Source: Rhodospirillaceae bacterium (GTDB taxonomy: Bacteria > Pseudomonadota > Alphaproteobacteria > Dongiales > Dongiaceae). Taken from it: 64,000 nucleotides of DNA. The stretch covers positions 744,001 to 808,000 of the forward strand of contig JADJQM010000002.1 in NCBI GenBank assembly GCA_016712715.1, written 5' to 3'. The stretch's first letter is position 1, and each line of letters begins with the position of its first letter. A model generated the notes under the pieces. That model was not told the DNA's origin, did no database searches, and saw only the letters and a list, made by a program, of their open reading frames with translations. Positions 40,148 through 48,622 of the stretch are shown in pieces. Both the position numbers and the translations under genes were made by a program.

Positions 40148-40759
40148 ATGGACAAATTCACACAGTTGAGCGGGATCGCGGCACCCATGCCGATCCGCAA
40201 TGTCGACACCGACATGATCATCCCGAAACAGTTCCTGAAAACCATCAAGCGCACCGGCTTGGGCAAGAACCTGTTCGACGAGATGCGCTATACGCCGGAC
40301 GGCAAGGAAATCCCGGATTTCGTGCTCAACAAGCCGCAATACCGCAAGGCGCAGATCCTGGTGACCGGCGACAATTTCGGCTGCGGCTCGTCGCGTGAGC
40401 ATGCGCCCTGGGCCTTGGCCGATTTCGGCATCCGCTGCATCATCGCCACGAGCTTTGCCGACATCTTCTATAACAACTGCTTCAAGAACGGCATCCTGCC
40501 GATCAAGCTTTCCAAGGAAGACGTGGCGAAGCTGATGGACGACGCCGAGCGCGGCGCCAATGCGGTCGTCTCGATCGATCTCGACAAACAGGAGATCAAG
40601 GGCCCGGATGGCGGCACGATCAAGTTCGACATCGACGCCTTCCGCAAGCATTGCCTCATGAACGGCCTCGACGACATCGCGCTCAGCCTCGAGAAGAAGC
40701 CGGCGATGGATGATTTCGAGATGAAGAACAAGCTCAGCCAGCCCTGGCTGTGGAATTGA
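40148..40759 (+). CDS. leuD: 3-isopropylmalate dehydratase small subunit
   Basis: A 203-residue LeuD (aconitase swivel domain). It opens MDKFTQLSGIAAPMPIRNVD, has NVDTDMIIPKQFLK, VTGDNFGCGSSREHAPWAL and IIATSFADIFYNNCFKNGIL. With LeuC it isomerises 2- to 3-isopropylmalate in leucine synthesis. The ATG at 40148 is the natural start; the frame is open to 40010, but that part includes the tandem repeats. leuC is not next to it in this window. leuB follows behind a family A element. Confidence 0.93.
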   Translation: MDKFTQLSGIAAPMPIRNVDTDMIIPKQFLKTIKRTGLGKNLFDEMRYTPDGKEIPDFVLNKPQYRKAQILVTGDNFGCGSSREHAPWALADFGIRCIIATSFADIFYNNCFKNGILPIKLSKEDVAKLMDDAERGANAVVSIDLDKQEIKGPDGGTIKFDIDAFRKHCLMNGLDDIALSLEKKPAMDDFEMKNKLSQPWLWN

Positions 40760-40772
40760 CCTTGACCTAGTC

Positions 40773-40875
40773 CCCCTCACCCCAACCCCTCTCCCCGGAG
40801 GGGCGAGGGGCTCTAAGATCGAACTCGCTCGAAACTCCCTCGCCCCGCTTGCGGGGAGAGGGTCGGGGTGAGGGG
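40773..40875. repeat. Dispersed inverted repeat, family A (copy 3), between leuD and leuB
   Basis: Starts CCCCTCACCCCAACCCCTCT, ends GGTCGGGGTGAGGGG and has the inner pair GGGGCGAGGGGCT and CTCCCTCGCCCCGC. It fills the gap between leuD and leuB, two genes of one pathway on one strand, so a transcript of both must pass through the hairpin; it could cause RNA processing or lower leuB. Confidence 0.9.
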
Positions 40876-40910
40876 CCCTTCACAACCGTCCCGCTTCCCA
40901 TGAGAAAAAC

Positions 40911-42026
40911 ATGACCAGCAATTCGAAGAAAATCCTGATCCTGGCCGGCGACGGCATCGGCCCCGAAGTGATGGGCGAAGTGAAGCGCACCCTGGGCTGG
41001 TTCGAGAAACGCCGTGGCTCGGGCTTCGAGACCGAGGACGGGCTGGTCGGCGGCTGCTCCTATGACAAATACAAGACACCGCTCACCGATGAGACGATGC
41101 AGAAGGCGATCGATGCCGATGCCGTTTTGCTGGGTGCGGTGGGTGGCCCCAAGTGGGACAACCTGCCCTTCGCCGACAAGCCGGAGCGTGGCCTGCTGCG
41201 CTTGCGCAAGGACATGGCGCTGTTTGCGAACCTGCGTCCCGCTCTGGTGTTCGATGCGCTGGCCGAGGCGTCGTCCTTGAAGACCGAACTGGTCAAAGGC
41301 CTCGACATCATGATCGTGCGCGAGCTCACGGGCGGTGTCTATTTCGGCAACCCGCGCGGTATCGAAACATTGCCCAATGGCGAGCGGCGCGGCGTCAACA
41401 CCCAGGTCTATACGACCAGCGAAATCCAGCGCGTGGCGCGGGTGGCGTTTGAACTCGCGCGCAAGCGCAACAACAAGCTGTGCTCGGTCGAAAAGGCCAA
41501 TGTCATGGAATCCGGCGTGCTGTGGCGCGAGGAAGTGCAGAAGCTGGGCGACACGGAATACAAGGACGTGCAGCTTTCCCACATGTATGCCGACAATTGC
41601 GCGATGCAGCTGGTGCGCCAGCCCAAGCAGTTCGACGTCATCGTCACCGACAATCTCTTTGGCGATATCCTCTCCGATTGCGCGGCGATGTTGACAGGCT
41701 CCCTCGGCATGCTGCCGTCGGCGAGCCTCGGTGCGGCCGATGCCGGTGGAAAGCGCAAAGCGCTCTATGAGCCGGTGCATGGTTCCGCCCCGGATATCGC
41801 CGGCCAGGGCAAGGCCAATCCCTTGGCCTGCCTGCTCTCGCTGTCGATGATGCTGCGCTATTCCTTCAACCAGGATGCGGATGCCGATCTCCTCGACAAG
41901 GCAGCCAGCAATGTGGTGGCCAAGGGCTTCCGCACCGGCGACATCATGGCGCCGGGCTGCACCCTGGTCTCAACCACGCAGATGGGTGACGAGATCCTGA
42001 AGGAACTCGACCGCCTCGGTGCCTGA
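40911..42026 (+). CDS. leuB: 3-isopropylmalate dehydrogenase
   Basis: A 371-residue LeuB: ILILAGDGIGPEVMGEVKRT at the start, LLGAVGGPKWDNLP, LFANLRPALVF, VRELTGGVYFGNPRG, the metal-binding DNLFGDILSDCAAMLTGSLG and the NAD site EPVHGSAPDIAGQGKANPLA. It oxidises and decarboxylates 3-isopropylmalate. The start is well placed, and a rho-independent terminator follows 39 bp after the stop. Confidence 0.95.
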   Translation: MTSNSKKILILAGDGIGPEVMGEVKRTLGWFEKRRGSGFETEDGLVGGCSYDKYKTPLTDETMQKAIDADAVLLGAVGGPKWDNLPFADKPERGLLRLRKDMALFANLRPALVFDALAEASSLKTELVKGLDIMIVRELTGGVYFGNPRGIETLPNGERRGVNTQVYTTSEIQRVARVAFELARKRNNKLCSVEKANVMESGVLWREEVQKLGDTEYKDVQLSHMYADNCAMQLVRQPKQFDVIVTDNLFGDILSDCAAMLTGSLGMLPSASLGAADAGGKRKALYEPVHGSAPDIAGQGKANPLACLLSLSMMLRYSFNQDADADLLDKAASNVVAKGFRTGDIMAPGCTLVSTTQMGDEILKELDRLGA

Positions 42027-42064
42027 TCGCCGACGCTGGGCAACAAGTGGCCATTTCTTCGCAC

Positions 42065-42090
42065 GGACCCGCCCTTTCGGCGGGTCCTTT
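42065..42090 (+). terminator. Rho-independent terminator after leuB
   Basis: Nine-base stem GGACCCGCC (42065-42073) and GGCGGGTCC (42079-42087) with loop CTTTC, followed by TTTGCATTT. It stands 39 bp after the leuB stop. Confidence 0.85.
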
Positions 42091-42148
42091 GCATTTGTGG
42101 CCGGGCAGTTGCGCGTCTCAAGGGAAGCGCCATGCTTGCCGCCCGCAC

Positions 42149-42162
42149 CTGATCTAAGTCAA
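42149..42162. promoter_or_regulatory. FNR/FixK-type box upstream of the universal stress protein gene
   Basis: CTGATCTAAGTCAA is close to TTGAT-N4-ATCAA and to the FixK form TTGAT-N4-GTCAA, with C for the first T. Centre at 42155.5; a class II start would fall near 42197, with TAGTTA (42184-42189) as -10. The universal stress protein start is 71 bp further down. FNR control of such proteins is well known in other proteobacteria. Confidence 0.5.
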
Positions 42163-42267
42163 ACTGCGGCAGGATTTTCGTGATAGTTAATTGATCCTGT
42201 CGAGATGCCCGGAGATGGCAGGTCGATCCGCCCCGAATGGGCGCAAGGACAACAGGGAGATGAAGTC

Positions 42268-43149
42268 ATGACCATCCGACATATCCTCGTGCCGCTGTTC
42301 GGCTATGACGGCGACCGCACCTCGCTCGACGCGGCCCTGGTCGTGGCCAAGCGCCATGGCGCCCATATCGCGGCACTTCATGTCGAGACCGATCCCCTGG
42401 AGCAGACGCCGCTCATGGTCGATGTCGGCGTCGCCATCACCGAATTGGTGGAAGCGGCCGAGCGCCATGCCGCCCACCGCGCCAAGAATGCCGCCAAGAC
42501 CTTCGCCGATTGGCAAGCCGCGAGCGCCGTGCCGATCGACGGCACGCCCACCGTGCACCCGGCGGTCACCACCGCCTTCCGGAACATCAAGGGCAATGAG
42601 GAGGACCTCATCGGCCGCTTCGGGCGCCTGACCGATCTCGTGGTGCTCGCGCGACCGAAGAAGAACGAAGCAGCCGACCTCATCGCGGTGCGCATCGAAG
42701 ACGTGCTGTTCGGCGCTGGAAGGCCCGTGCTGCTGGTGCCCAACGGCATGTCCGCCGAGGCCCTGGCGCGGATCGAAGAGGGCCCGGCCCTGGTCGCCTG
42801 GAACGGCAGCATCGAGGCGACGCGGGCGGTGACCGCCGGCCTCGACCTCATCAAGGCGATGGGCAAGGTGCGCGTGCTCTCGGTCAAGGAAGGCAAGCGC
42901 GAGGCGCATCCGGCGGCCGATCTCACCCATTTCCTCGCCTGGCACGGTGTCGCCGCCTCGGTCGGCGAAGCCCCGGCCGACGCCCACAAGGCGACAGCGG
43001 AGCATTTCCTCAGCGCCGCGCGAGAGGCGAAGGCCACCCTCATCGTCATGGGCGCCTATAGCCATGGCCGCTTGCGCCAGCTAGTCTTGGGCGGTGTGAC
43101 CAGCCACATGATCGATGCCGCCGATTTGCCGGTGCTGATGGCGCACTGA
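42268..43149 (+). CDS. Universal stress protein, two UspA domains
   Basis: A 293-residue tandem Usp protein. Domain 1 opens ILVPLFGYDGDRTSLDAALV; domain 2 has LVAWNGSIEATRAVTAGLDL and ends with the ATP-binding motif VMGAYSHGRLRQLVLGGVTS. The first domain lacks the G-2x-G-9x-G(S/T) pattern, while the second has it, as is normal for UspE-like doubles. The ATG at 42268 follows AACAGGGAG. Preceded by an FNR-like box, it may be part of a response to low oxygen. Confidence 0.88.
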   Translation: MTIRHILVPLFGYDGDRTSLDAALVVAKRHGAHIAALHVETDPLEQTPLMVDVGVAITELVEAAERHAAHRAKNAAKTFADWQAASAVPIDGTPTVHPAVTTAFRNIKGNEEDLIGRFGRLTDLVVLARPKKNEAADLIAVRIEDVLFGAGRPVLLVPNGMSAEALARIEEGPALVAWNGSIEATRAVTAGLDLIKAMGKVRVLSVKEGKREAHPAADLTHFLAWHGVAASVGEAPADAHKATAEHFLSAAREAKATLIVMGAYSHGRLRQLVLGGVTSHMIDAADLPVLMAH

Positions 43150-43177
43150 TCGCGATATCGGGAGCGATGGGACGGGT

Positions 43178-43480
43178 ATGCGGGCTGCGGGCTTCTTGTG
43201 CATCGTTCTGGTGGGGACCCTGATCGGCGCGGCACCGCTGGCCGCCGGCGGCTGCCCCTGCCCGAAAGCGAAGATGGTCGAGCTCTACGGCAGCGTCTCG
43301 ATGTTCCCGCCCAAGATGCCGGGGTCTCGCGTTCACCGCCAGCCCAGAGCCTCCAAGGAACCCCCGGTCCCCGTCACCGCGCTTCCCAGCATGGCGGAGA
43401 TCACAGGATCGGTGCCGGTCAGTGCCCTCGACCCGATGGCCGCCCCCCGGGGGTGGGAGCCCTTGTTCGTCCAGCAATAA
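43178..43480 (+). CDS. Small secreted protein of unknown function
   Basis: A 100-residue protein with a signal peptide (AGFLCIVLVGTLIGAAPLA, cleavage after LAAG) and a Cys pair in GGCPCPKAKMVE right after it. The rest is Pro/Ala/Ser-rich and lacks recognisable motifs (ITGSVPVSALDPMAAP resembles the ITGSIP-type tails of other alphaproteobacterial secreted proteins). The ATG at 43178 has GGACGGG in front. It follows the Usp gene by 28 bp and may share its promoter. Confidence 0.5.
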   Translation: MRAAGFLCIVLVGTLIGAAPLAAGGCPCPKAKMVELYGSVSMFPPKMPGSRVHRQPRASKEPPVPVTALPSMAEITGSVPVSALDPMAAPRGWEPLFVQQ

Positions 43481-43578
43481 AATTACCAAACTCGCTGCGG
43501 CGCAAAGTCTCTCGACAAGTTTCCGCCCTGCGGTATAAATGGCCCGTTTTCGGCGGAATGGTTCCGCCCGTTTTCAGG

Positions 43579-43713
43579 ATGATGATGGCGATGCGCGCTG
43601 TTGCGGATCAGATGTGGGCGATGTTGGACCGGGCGGCTCTGCCGACCGCGAAGGCTGTTGCCACGACCATCACCACCACCACCAAAACCACCGGCAAAAA
43701 GACCGGGGGTTGA
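43579..43713 (+). CDS. Possible small basic, Thr-rich protein
   Basis: A 44-codon frame starting MMMAMRAVADQMWAMLDRAA and ending in a Thr/Lys-rich tail with VATTITTTTKTTGKKTGG. It is followed 31 bp later by a strong terminator, and a GTTTTCAGGATG string stands just before it. The reading is short and may be chance; the terminator is the best reason to list it. The gap from 43481 to 43830 otherwise holds no gene. Confidence 0.3.
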   Translation: MMMAMRAVADQMWAMLDRAALPTAKAVATTITTTTKTTGKKTGG

Positions 43714-43743
43714 GACGCGGCCATTTGGGTTTCATCCCAATAC

Positions 43744-43777
43744 AAAGGCCGCATCCCGATGCGGCCTTTTTGTTTTT
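43744..43777 (+). terminator. Rho-independent terminator before asd
   Basis: Twelve-base stem AAAGGCCGCATC (43744-43755) and GATGCGGCCTTT (43758-43769), two-base loop, then TTTGTTTTT. A strong terminator 54 bp before the asd start. Something must be transcribed into it: the small gene(s) downstream of the Usp gene or a non-coding RNA. Confidence 0.85.
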
Positions 43778-43830
43778 GGGCGGGTTTGATCGGCGTCTTG
43801 TGACGCCACAGCGAAAGAAGTGAGGATGTC

Positions 43831-44859
43831 ATGGGTTATCGCGTAGCCGTGGTCGGCGCCACGGGCAATGTCGGGCGGGAAATGCTGCAGATCCTGTCGG
43901 AGCGCCAGTTTCCGGTCGACGACGTCATTCCGCTGGCCTCCGAGCGCTCGTCCGGCGCCGAGGTCTCGTTCGGCGAGGACCAGGTGCTGAAGGTGCGGCC
44001 CCTGGACAGCTTCGACTTCAAGGGCACCGACATCGTGCTGTCCTCGGCCGGCGCCAAGATCTCGGCAGCCTTCGCGCCGAAGGCCGCGGCGGCGGGCGCC
44101 GTCATCATCGACAATACCAGCCATTTCCGCATGGATCCGGATGTGCCCCTGGTGGTCCCGGAAGTGAATCCGCAGGCCATCGCCGGCTACAAGAAGAAGG
44201 GCATCATCGCCAACCCCAACTGTTCGACCATCCAGATGGTGGTGGCGCTCAAACCCCTCCACGACATCGCGAAGATCACGCGCGTCGTCGTGGCGACCTA
44301 TCAATCGGTCTCGGGTGCCGGCAAGGAGGGCATGGACGAGCTCTTCAACCAGACGCGCGGCGTCTACATGAACCAGTCGCCGGAACGCACCAAGTTCACC
44401 AAGCAGATCGCCTTCAACGTGATCCCGCATATCGACGTCTTCATGCAGGACGGGTTCACCAAGGAAGAATGGAAGATGACGGTCGAGACCAAGAAGATCC
44501 TCGATCCCAATATCCAGGTGGTGGCGACCTGCGTGCGCGTGCCGGTGTTCATTGCGCATTCCGAAGCGGTGCATATCGAGTTCGAGAACGAGATGAGCGT
44601 CGAAGCGGCACGCGCCGCCTTGCGCTCGGCGCCCGGCATCACGGTCGTCGATCACCGCGCCGATGAAGGCTATGTGACGCCCTTGGAAGTGGCCGGCGAG
44701 GACAATGTCTATGTCAGCCGCATCCGCAAGGACCCGACGGTGAAGCACGGCCTCGCCCTCTGGATCGTCGGCGACAATCTCAGGAAGGGTGCGGCCTTGA
44801 ACGCCGTGCAGATCGCCGAAGTGCTGGCCCAGGATTATTTGAAGCGCCAGGCGGCGTAA
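43831..44859 (+). CDS. asd: Aspartate-semialdehyde dehydrogenase
   Basis: A 342-residue Asd: VAVVGATGNVGREMLQILSE for NADP, LSSAGAKISAAFAPKAAAAG, the catalytic C131 in IIANPNCSTIQMVVALKPLH, and YQSVSGAGKEGMDEL. The acid-base His lies in the region of VCRIRKD-like NVYVSRIRKDPTVKHGLALW. It reduces aspartyl phosphate to the semialdehyde on the way to lysine, threonine and methionine. AAAGAAGTGAGG stands in front of the ATG. The 5' side is insulated by the terminator, and a family A element follows the stop. Confidence 0.95.
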   Translation: MGYRVAVVGATGNVGREMLQILSERQFPVDDVIPLASERSSGAEVSFGEDQVLKVRPLDSFDFKGTDIVLSSAGAKISAAFAPKAAAAGAVIIDNTSHFRMDPDVPLVVPEVNPQAIAGYKKKGIIANPNCSTIQMVVALKPLHDIAKITRVVVATYQSVSGAGKEGMDELFNQTRGVYMNQSPERTKFTKQIAFNVIPHIDVFMQDGFTKEEWKMTVETKKILDPNIQVVATCVRVPVFIAHSEAVHIEFENEMSVEAARAALRSAPGITVVDHRADEGYVTPLEVAGEDNVYVSRIRKDPTVKHGLALWIVGDNLRKGAALNAVQIAEVLAQDYLKRQAA

Positions 44860-44872
44860 CGCCGAAAGAAGA

Positions 44873-45011
44873 CCCCTCACCCCCAGCCCTCTCCCCGCTA
44901 TCGCGGGGCGAGGGAGTTTAGATCGAGCTTGAGCAACAAGCCCCTCGCCCCGCCCCGTCGGCGAATGCCGACATTCGTCGGCAGGGCGGGGAGAGGGGTT
45001 GGGGTGAGGGG
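44873..45011. repeat. Dispersed inverted repeat, family A (copy 4, expanded)
   Basis: Starts CCCCTCACCCCCAGCCCTCT and ends GGTTGGGGTGAGGGG; inner pair CGCGGGGCGAGGGAG and CCCCTCGCCCC. Unlike other copies it has an additional 30-bp palindrome in the right arm (CCGTCGGCGAATGCCGAC then ATTCGTCGGCAGGG). Its end lies ten bases before the ATG of the acetyltransferase, so GTGAGGGG is in the place of a ribosome binding site. Confidence 0.9.
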
Positions 45012-45021
45012 CTCTTTAAAC

Positions 45022-45552
45022 ATGCCGGTTTCCATTATGCCCACCCCACCCATCACGCTCCGCGCAGCAACATCCGCCGATCACGGCGCCTTGCGCGCCT
45101 TCGATGCGCGGCTGATTGCCGAGGCGTCACTGCCCGGCGCCACGCGCGACGATTTCATCCGCTTCCAGCGGAATTTCACCGACAAGGCTCTTGCCGACAT
45201 CAACCCCGACAGCCGGCTGATCGTGGCCTGCGATGCGGCGGGTGTCGTCTGCGGCTACATTCACCTGCAGCCGATTCATGACGAGGTCCTCGACCAAGCG
45301 ATCGGCTATGTCAGCATCATCGCCGTATCGGAGAATGCGGGCGGCCAGGGCATCGGCCGCAAGCTCATGCAGGCGGCGGAGGATTGGGCGCGCGAGATGA
45401 ACTATCCGGCCATCGTGCTCGATGTCTTCGCCAGCAACGAAACTGCGAGGCGATTCTATGAAAAAGCTGGATATGGCGAAGATAGCCTGAGGCTAAGAAA
45501 AGAAATCGAGCGCCCGACCCTAGGGGTCCTTCCAAGTGTCAGGATCGATTGA
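45022..45552 (+). CDS. GNAT family N-acetyltransferase
   Basis: About 176 residues with the acetyl-CoA motif VSENAGGQGIGRKLMQAAED and the end FASNETARRFYEKAGY, a standard GNAT pattern. Start at 45022 (MPVSIMPTPPITL) or at 45037 (MPTPPITLRAATS); the latter matches family N-termini. The ribosome binding site for the first start would come from the end of the repeat. The 3' end overlaps the convergent unknown gene by 33 bp. Confidence 0.8.
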   Translation: MPVSIMPTPPITLRAATSADHGALRAFDARLIAEASLPGATRDDFIRFQRNFTDKALADINPDSRLIVACDAAGVVCGYIHLQPIHDEVLDQAIGYVSIIAVSENAGGQGIGRKLMQAAEDWAREMNYPAIVLDVFASNETARRFYEKAGYGEDSLRLRKEIERPTLGVLPSVRID

Positions 45553-46443
45553 TTTTGGCAGTCGCTTGTCGAGGCCCTGTTCCCTGCGGGCAGCGAAGTC
45601 CATCCGAGTCAGCTTCTTAACGTCTTTGGGCAAAGTCTTGCGTCCGTATGGCATCCCGGCCTCCAGACGCACCCGTTTCAGAACCCGGGGCGCTGGTCCG
45701 ATGAACGACACCCGACCTTCCTGATTGGCACCCGGGCCAATATAAAGATCATCCTCCAAGGCACATCGTCGATGCAGGCGAAGGCTCGTGCCGAGAGTTT
45801 TGAATGTATCCAAGGGCTCTCTTGTCAAAATGTCGTAGGAACCTTCTACAGTCGTCATCAGTCCGCGCAAGCACAAGCGGACCAGCTTCTCAAACTCAAG
45901 CATCTCCGGATCGCTGGCATCATAGAGAAATCCGATGTTGCTATATGACATGTGGTGTCGGAAGAAACGGATCTCCGGGATATCTCCAGGATCGACCCGT
46001 AAGAGGTCGGCAATCGCTGACCGATCAACTGTGACGACCTCTTCGCTGATTCCGCCGTTGAGGTACACGACTCGGCCGAAACATCTGAATTTCTCTGGCC
46101 CATCTTCGTAAGCGTGTCTATTGCGCCCACCAATCAATCGCTCCGGATCGCCCGAACGCAGGTCCTCCGGCCAGGGTATCCGCAGGACGAGGCCATGGGG
46201 AGACAGGCCGCCAGCTAGTAGGGGGTCACTGCAGTAGTGACTAGGGCTATCCCAGAAACGAATCGGCACATTCTCATAAAGATCGCCCTTGAGGTTTGGG
46301 CGATGATGCAAGCAGCGTGGAAAAAGAACCAACTCCGGACAATGGATGCGCAATCTCTCGACAAATTCGTCCATATCGGCCAGGAGCAGCCTTGCGCCCA
46401 CTTCATGCCATCGCAAAGGCAAATTCGGATTGCCATAGGACAT
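45520..46443 (-). CDS. Unknown protein, low-GC gene downstream of the large modular protein
   Basis: A 307-residue soluble protein that I do not recognise. Features: Cys/His-rich LVLFPRCLHHRPNLKGDLYE, aromatic RFWDSPSHYC, an acidic SAIADLLRVDPGDIPEI, and a basic C-terminal end LPKDVKKLTRMDFAARREQG. Base and codon use are much richer in A/T than in neighbouring genes (for example AAA, ATA and TTT codons), a sign of transfer. It follows the large gene at 46541-48581 on the same strand, with a hairpin between. The place and composition fit an immunity protein or accessory gene, but there is no family evidence for this. Confidence 0.65.
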   Translation of the reverse strand: MSYGNPNLPLRWHEVGARLLLADMDEFVERLRIHCPELVLFPRCLHHRPNLKGDLYENVPIRFWDSPSHYCSDPLLAGGLSPHGLVLRIPWPEDLRSGDPERLIGGRNRHAYEDGPEKFRCFGRVVYLNGGISEEVVTVDRSAIADLLRVDPGDIPEIRFFRHHMSYSNIGFLYDASDPEMLEFEKLVRLCLRGLMTTVEGSYDILTREPLDTFKTLGTSLRLHRRCALEDDLYIGPGANQEGRVSFIGPAPRVLKRVRLEAGMPYGRKTLPKDVKKLTRMDFAARREQGLDKRLPKSIDPDTWKDP

Positions 46444-46485
46444 AAAAATACCGCCGTTAATGCCGCTGCCGTGCAGAACTACAAG

Positions 46486-46506
46486 AAGGTGAAATTATCA
46501 CCTTTT
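46486..46506 (-). terminator. Hairpin between the large modular gene and the downstream unknown gene
   Basis: AAGGTGA (46486-46492) and TCACCTT (46498-46504) around AATTA, with TT behind on the + strand and TTCTTG on the - strand. On the genes' strand it may be a weak terminator or attenuator between the two genes; it could equally insulate the pair from each other. Confidence 0.4.
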
Positions 46507-46540
46507 GGCTTTCATTCACACACTGCCTATTAGGCCATGC

Positions 46541-48581
46541 TTACTCTCTGAATTCAGGATCGTTCGGATCGTCTAGCGGGAAGATATCGGGCTCTCCTAC
46601 CGGCAGACAGTCCTTGTAGAGTTGATCATATAGCTGCTCAACCTTGCGGCGCACATGTCGCCGAATTTTGTCTAACTCCCAACCCCATTTTTTGCCATAT
46701 ACCCACACATGTCCCGGACGGTTAATGGCTCGATGAAGCTCCTTAAGTAATCTTGGGTCTGCAGCCAATTGTTTTTCGGTGTTTCGCAAGATTTGTTGCG
46801 CCGAAGCTATTTCTCGCACGATCGGCGTTATCAGGTCAGCTTTCGTTGAAGCAGTATTGACATAAATGGCGCCTTTATTGCCGTGGCCAGAAAGATTAGT
46901 CGTAGCATCAGGTTGCGCGCTGCCCCTATGACCCGGTTGACCGATATCCGTGATCCGGCTTTGAGAACCCTTGGTTCCTCCATAGATAGATTTCCCGTCC
47001 TCTCGAGGTGATGTCGGATCTGGCTCCGGATCGCAGCCTCGCGAAGATGCTACGTCTATGATTGCCTCAATGATGATCTGATCCGTAGCGGTCGTGTGTG
47101 GATGTTGTACCAGGACCACATCACCGATCTGTATGGTCACCTCGTCGAAATTGATCAAGCTCTCTCGGAATTGACGCATGCTCATGGTCTTGAGCTTTGG
47201 TCCGCTACTTGTCTTGCTCGTTTCGAGCGCTTGCGGTTCCGAGGGCGATGAAGTTTGGACGGAATCTTGAGTGTCCTCAAAAATATCCGGCAATTCCACC
47301 GGCCCATCCAGGGCGCGGTCGATGTTGAGAGCGGTGACCAGGGCCTTTGCCGGCAGATTCAGGCGCGCGTCGAGCAGTAGCCGGCCAATGGCTTTCATCC
47401 GGTCCAACGGCATTCCCCTGATGACGCGCGCGGCGGCGACCGTGCCGCCGAGAAGACTTTGTGTCATCTCGACATTGAGATTGTCGACGGCGACATGGAA
47501 GGGCACGGTCGTCTCTGCGGCTGGACCCCAGTCGAGTTCCAGCCGCATTGCCTTGAGCACATCCTCCATATAGTCGGGATTGGCTTCCTGCGGCGCGAAC
47601 ACGATGCCCCTTGGGCGAAGCGCTCCTGATATCGGCCAGCCGCGCTTCTTCCTCGTCGGATAAATCCTCGCCGGCCTGTGCTTTTCTGACGATGGCGATC
47701 AGCTGCGGCATCTGCGCCGTGGCGTTGCGCAGACGGTCCATCGCCACAGCATCAAGATCATCATCAGACGGCGTCGCTGCGTCCGACGGTCGGGGCGATG
47801 TGGCTTCCGATCGTGTATCGCGATCCAGATAATGTCGCGCTATCTGCCCGATCAGTTCAGGATCGTTGTCATTGGCGTTCTCCGCGCCGGCTTGCCCAAG
47901 CCTTATCCTCCGCACCTCCTCGCTTTCCCGGGTCGATGCATTGGGCCGGTAGATCCAGCCATCGTCGAAGCCCTGATAGAACAGGGGCAGGCCGCCGATC
48001 TCCGACTTGTCGCCGGGAAGTGTTCTCTCGATCTGGGCTTTCAGCTGCTCCTGCGCCTTTCTATCCACCGGATCGCCGAGATGCGCCTTGTCAGGATCGA
48101 CGCCGGCTTGCGCATAGTGGCGGATGAGGGCGGTACGTTCTTCGGCAAGGCTCATGTCATTGGCAGGTCGTTCATGGTGCGGTGTGCCGAACGGATGCTT
48201 GAGCGGAACCTCGTCGATGTCGACCAGATCCTCGATCTTGGGCGTCGGCGTAACAGGGCTGCCTTTGCCCGATCGTTCAGCGATGTAAGCGTCTGCAATA
48301 GCCTTCGCTTGTTGCGGCGTTGCGGTCACGACCGGCGACCAGTCGTAGAGCTTGCCGCCGACCTCGAACTGGTTGTCCTTTGGCTTCCGGCCGGTCGTTC
48401 GAAACGTCGCCTGATCGGATTGCGGCGCCGGATGCGCCTCTGTCCAGCGGACCGGGTTGATCCCCTGGTCATGGAGATGCTGGGCGAGTTTCCGTTGTTC
48501 TGCGGTGACCTCGCGCCGGGATTCAACCTGGGGCGCGTCGGTGAGATGGCTGTCGAGGGGCTTATTCACGGGTGGACGCAT
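46541..48581 (-). pseudogene. Large unknown modular protein with GC switch in its 3' half; split by a one-base frameshift
   Basis: The frame from 48581 (strong GGAGGAG before the ATG) runs through ARLADIRSASPKG; the next frame continues as IVFAPQEANPDYMEDVLKAM to the stop at 46541. One G less in the GGGG run (CCCC at 47607-47610) joins them, giving about 679 residues. N-terminal part: polar, helical, with GGKLYDWSPVVTATPQQAKA. Middle: TTVPFHVAVDNLNVEMTQSL and MPLDRMKAIGRLLLDARLNL. From about 47280 the base composition falls sharply, and the C-terminal about 240 residues (linker TQDSVQTSSPSEPQALETSK, then GDVVLVQHPHTTATDQIIIE, KSIYGGTKGSQSRITDIGQ, GKKWGWELDKIRRHVRRKVE) look foreign. I know no family for it. 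The build resembles polymorphic toxins or effectors with exchangeable C-terminal domain; no known toxin fold or secretion motif is visible. Confidence 0.6.
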
Positions 48582-48622
48582 GGTTTCACTCCTCCAAAGG
48601 GAGTACGTAAATTACCAAACGT

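Noticed and set aside
43539..43823. A frame with a His-rich stretch near 43680
   Set aside because: The His run comes from CACCAC repeats read in one frame, and the frame runs through the terminator; no ribosome binding site.
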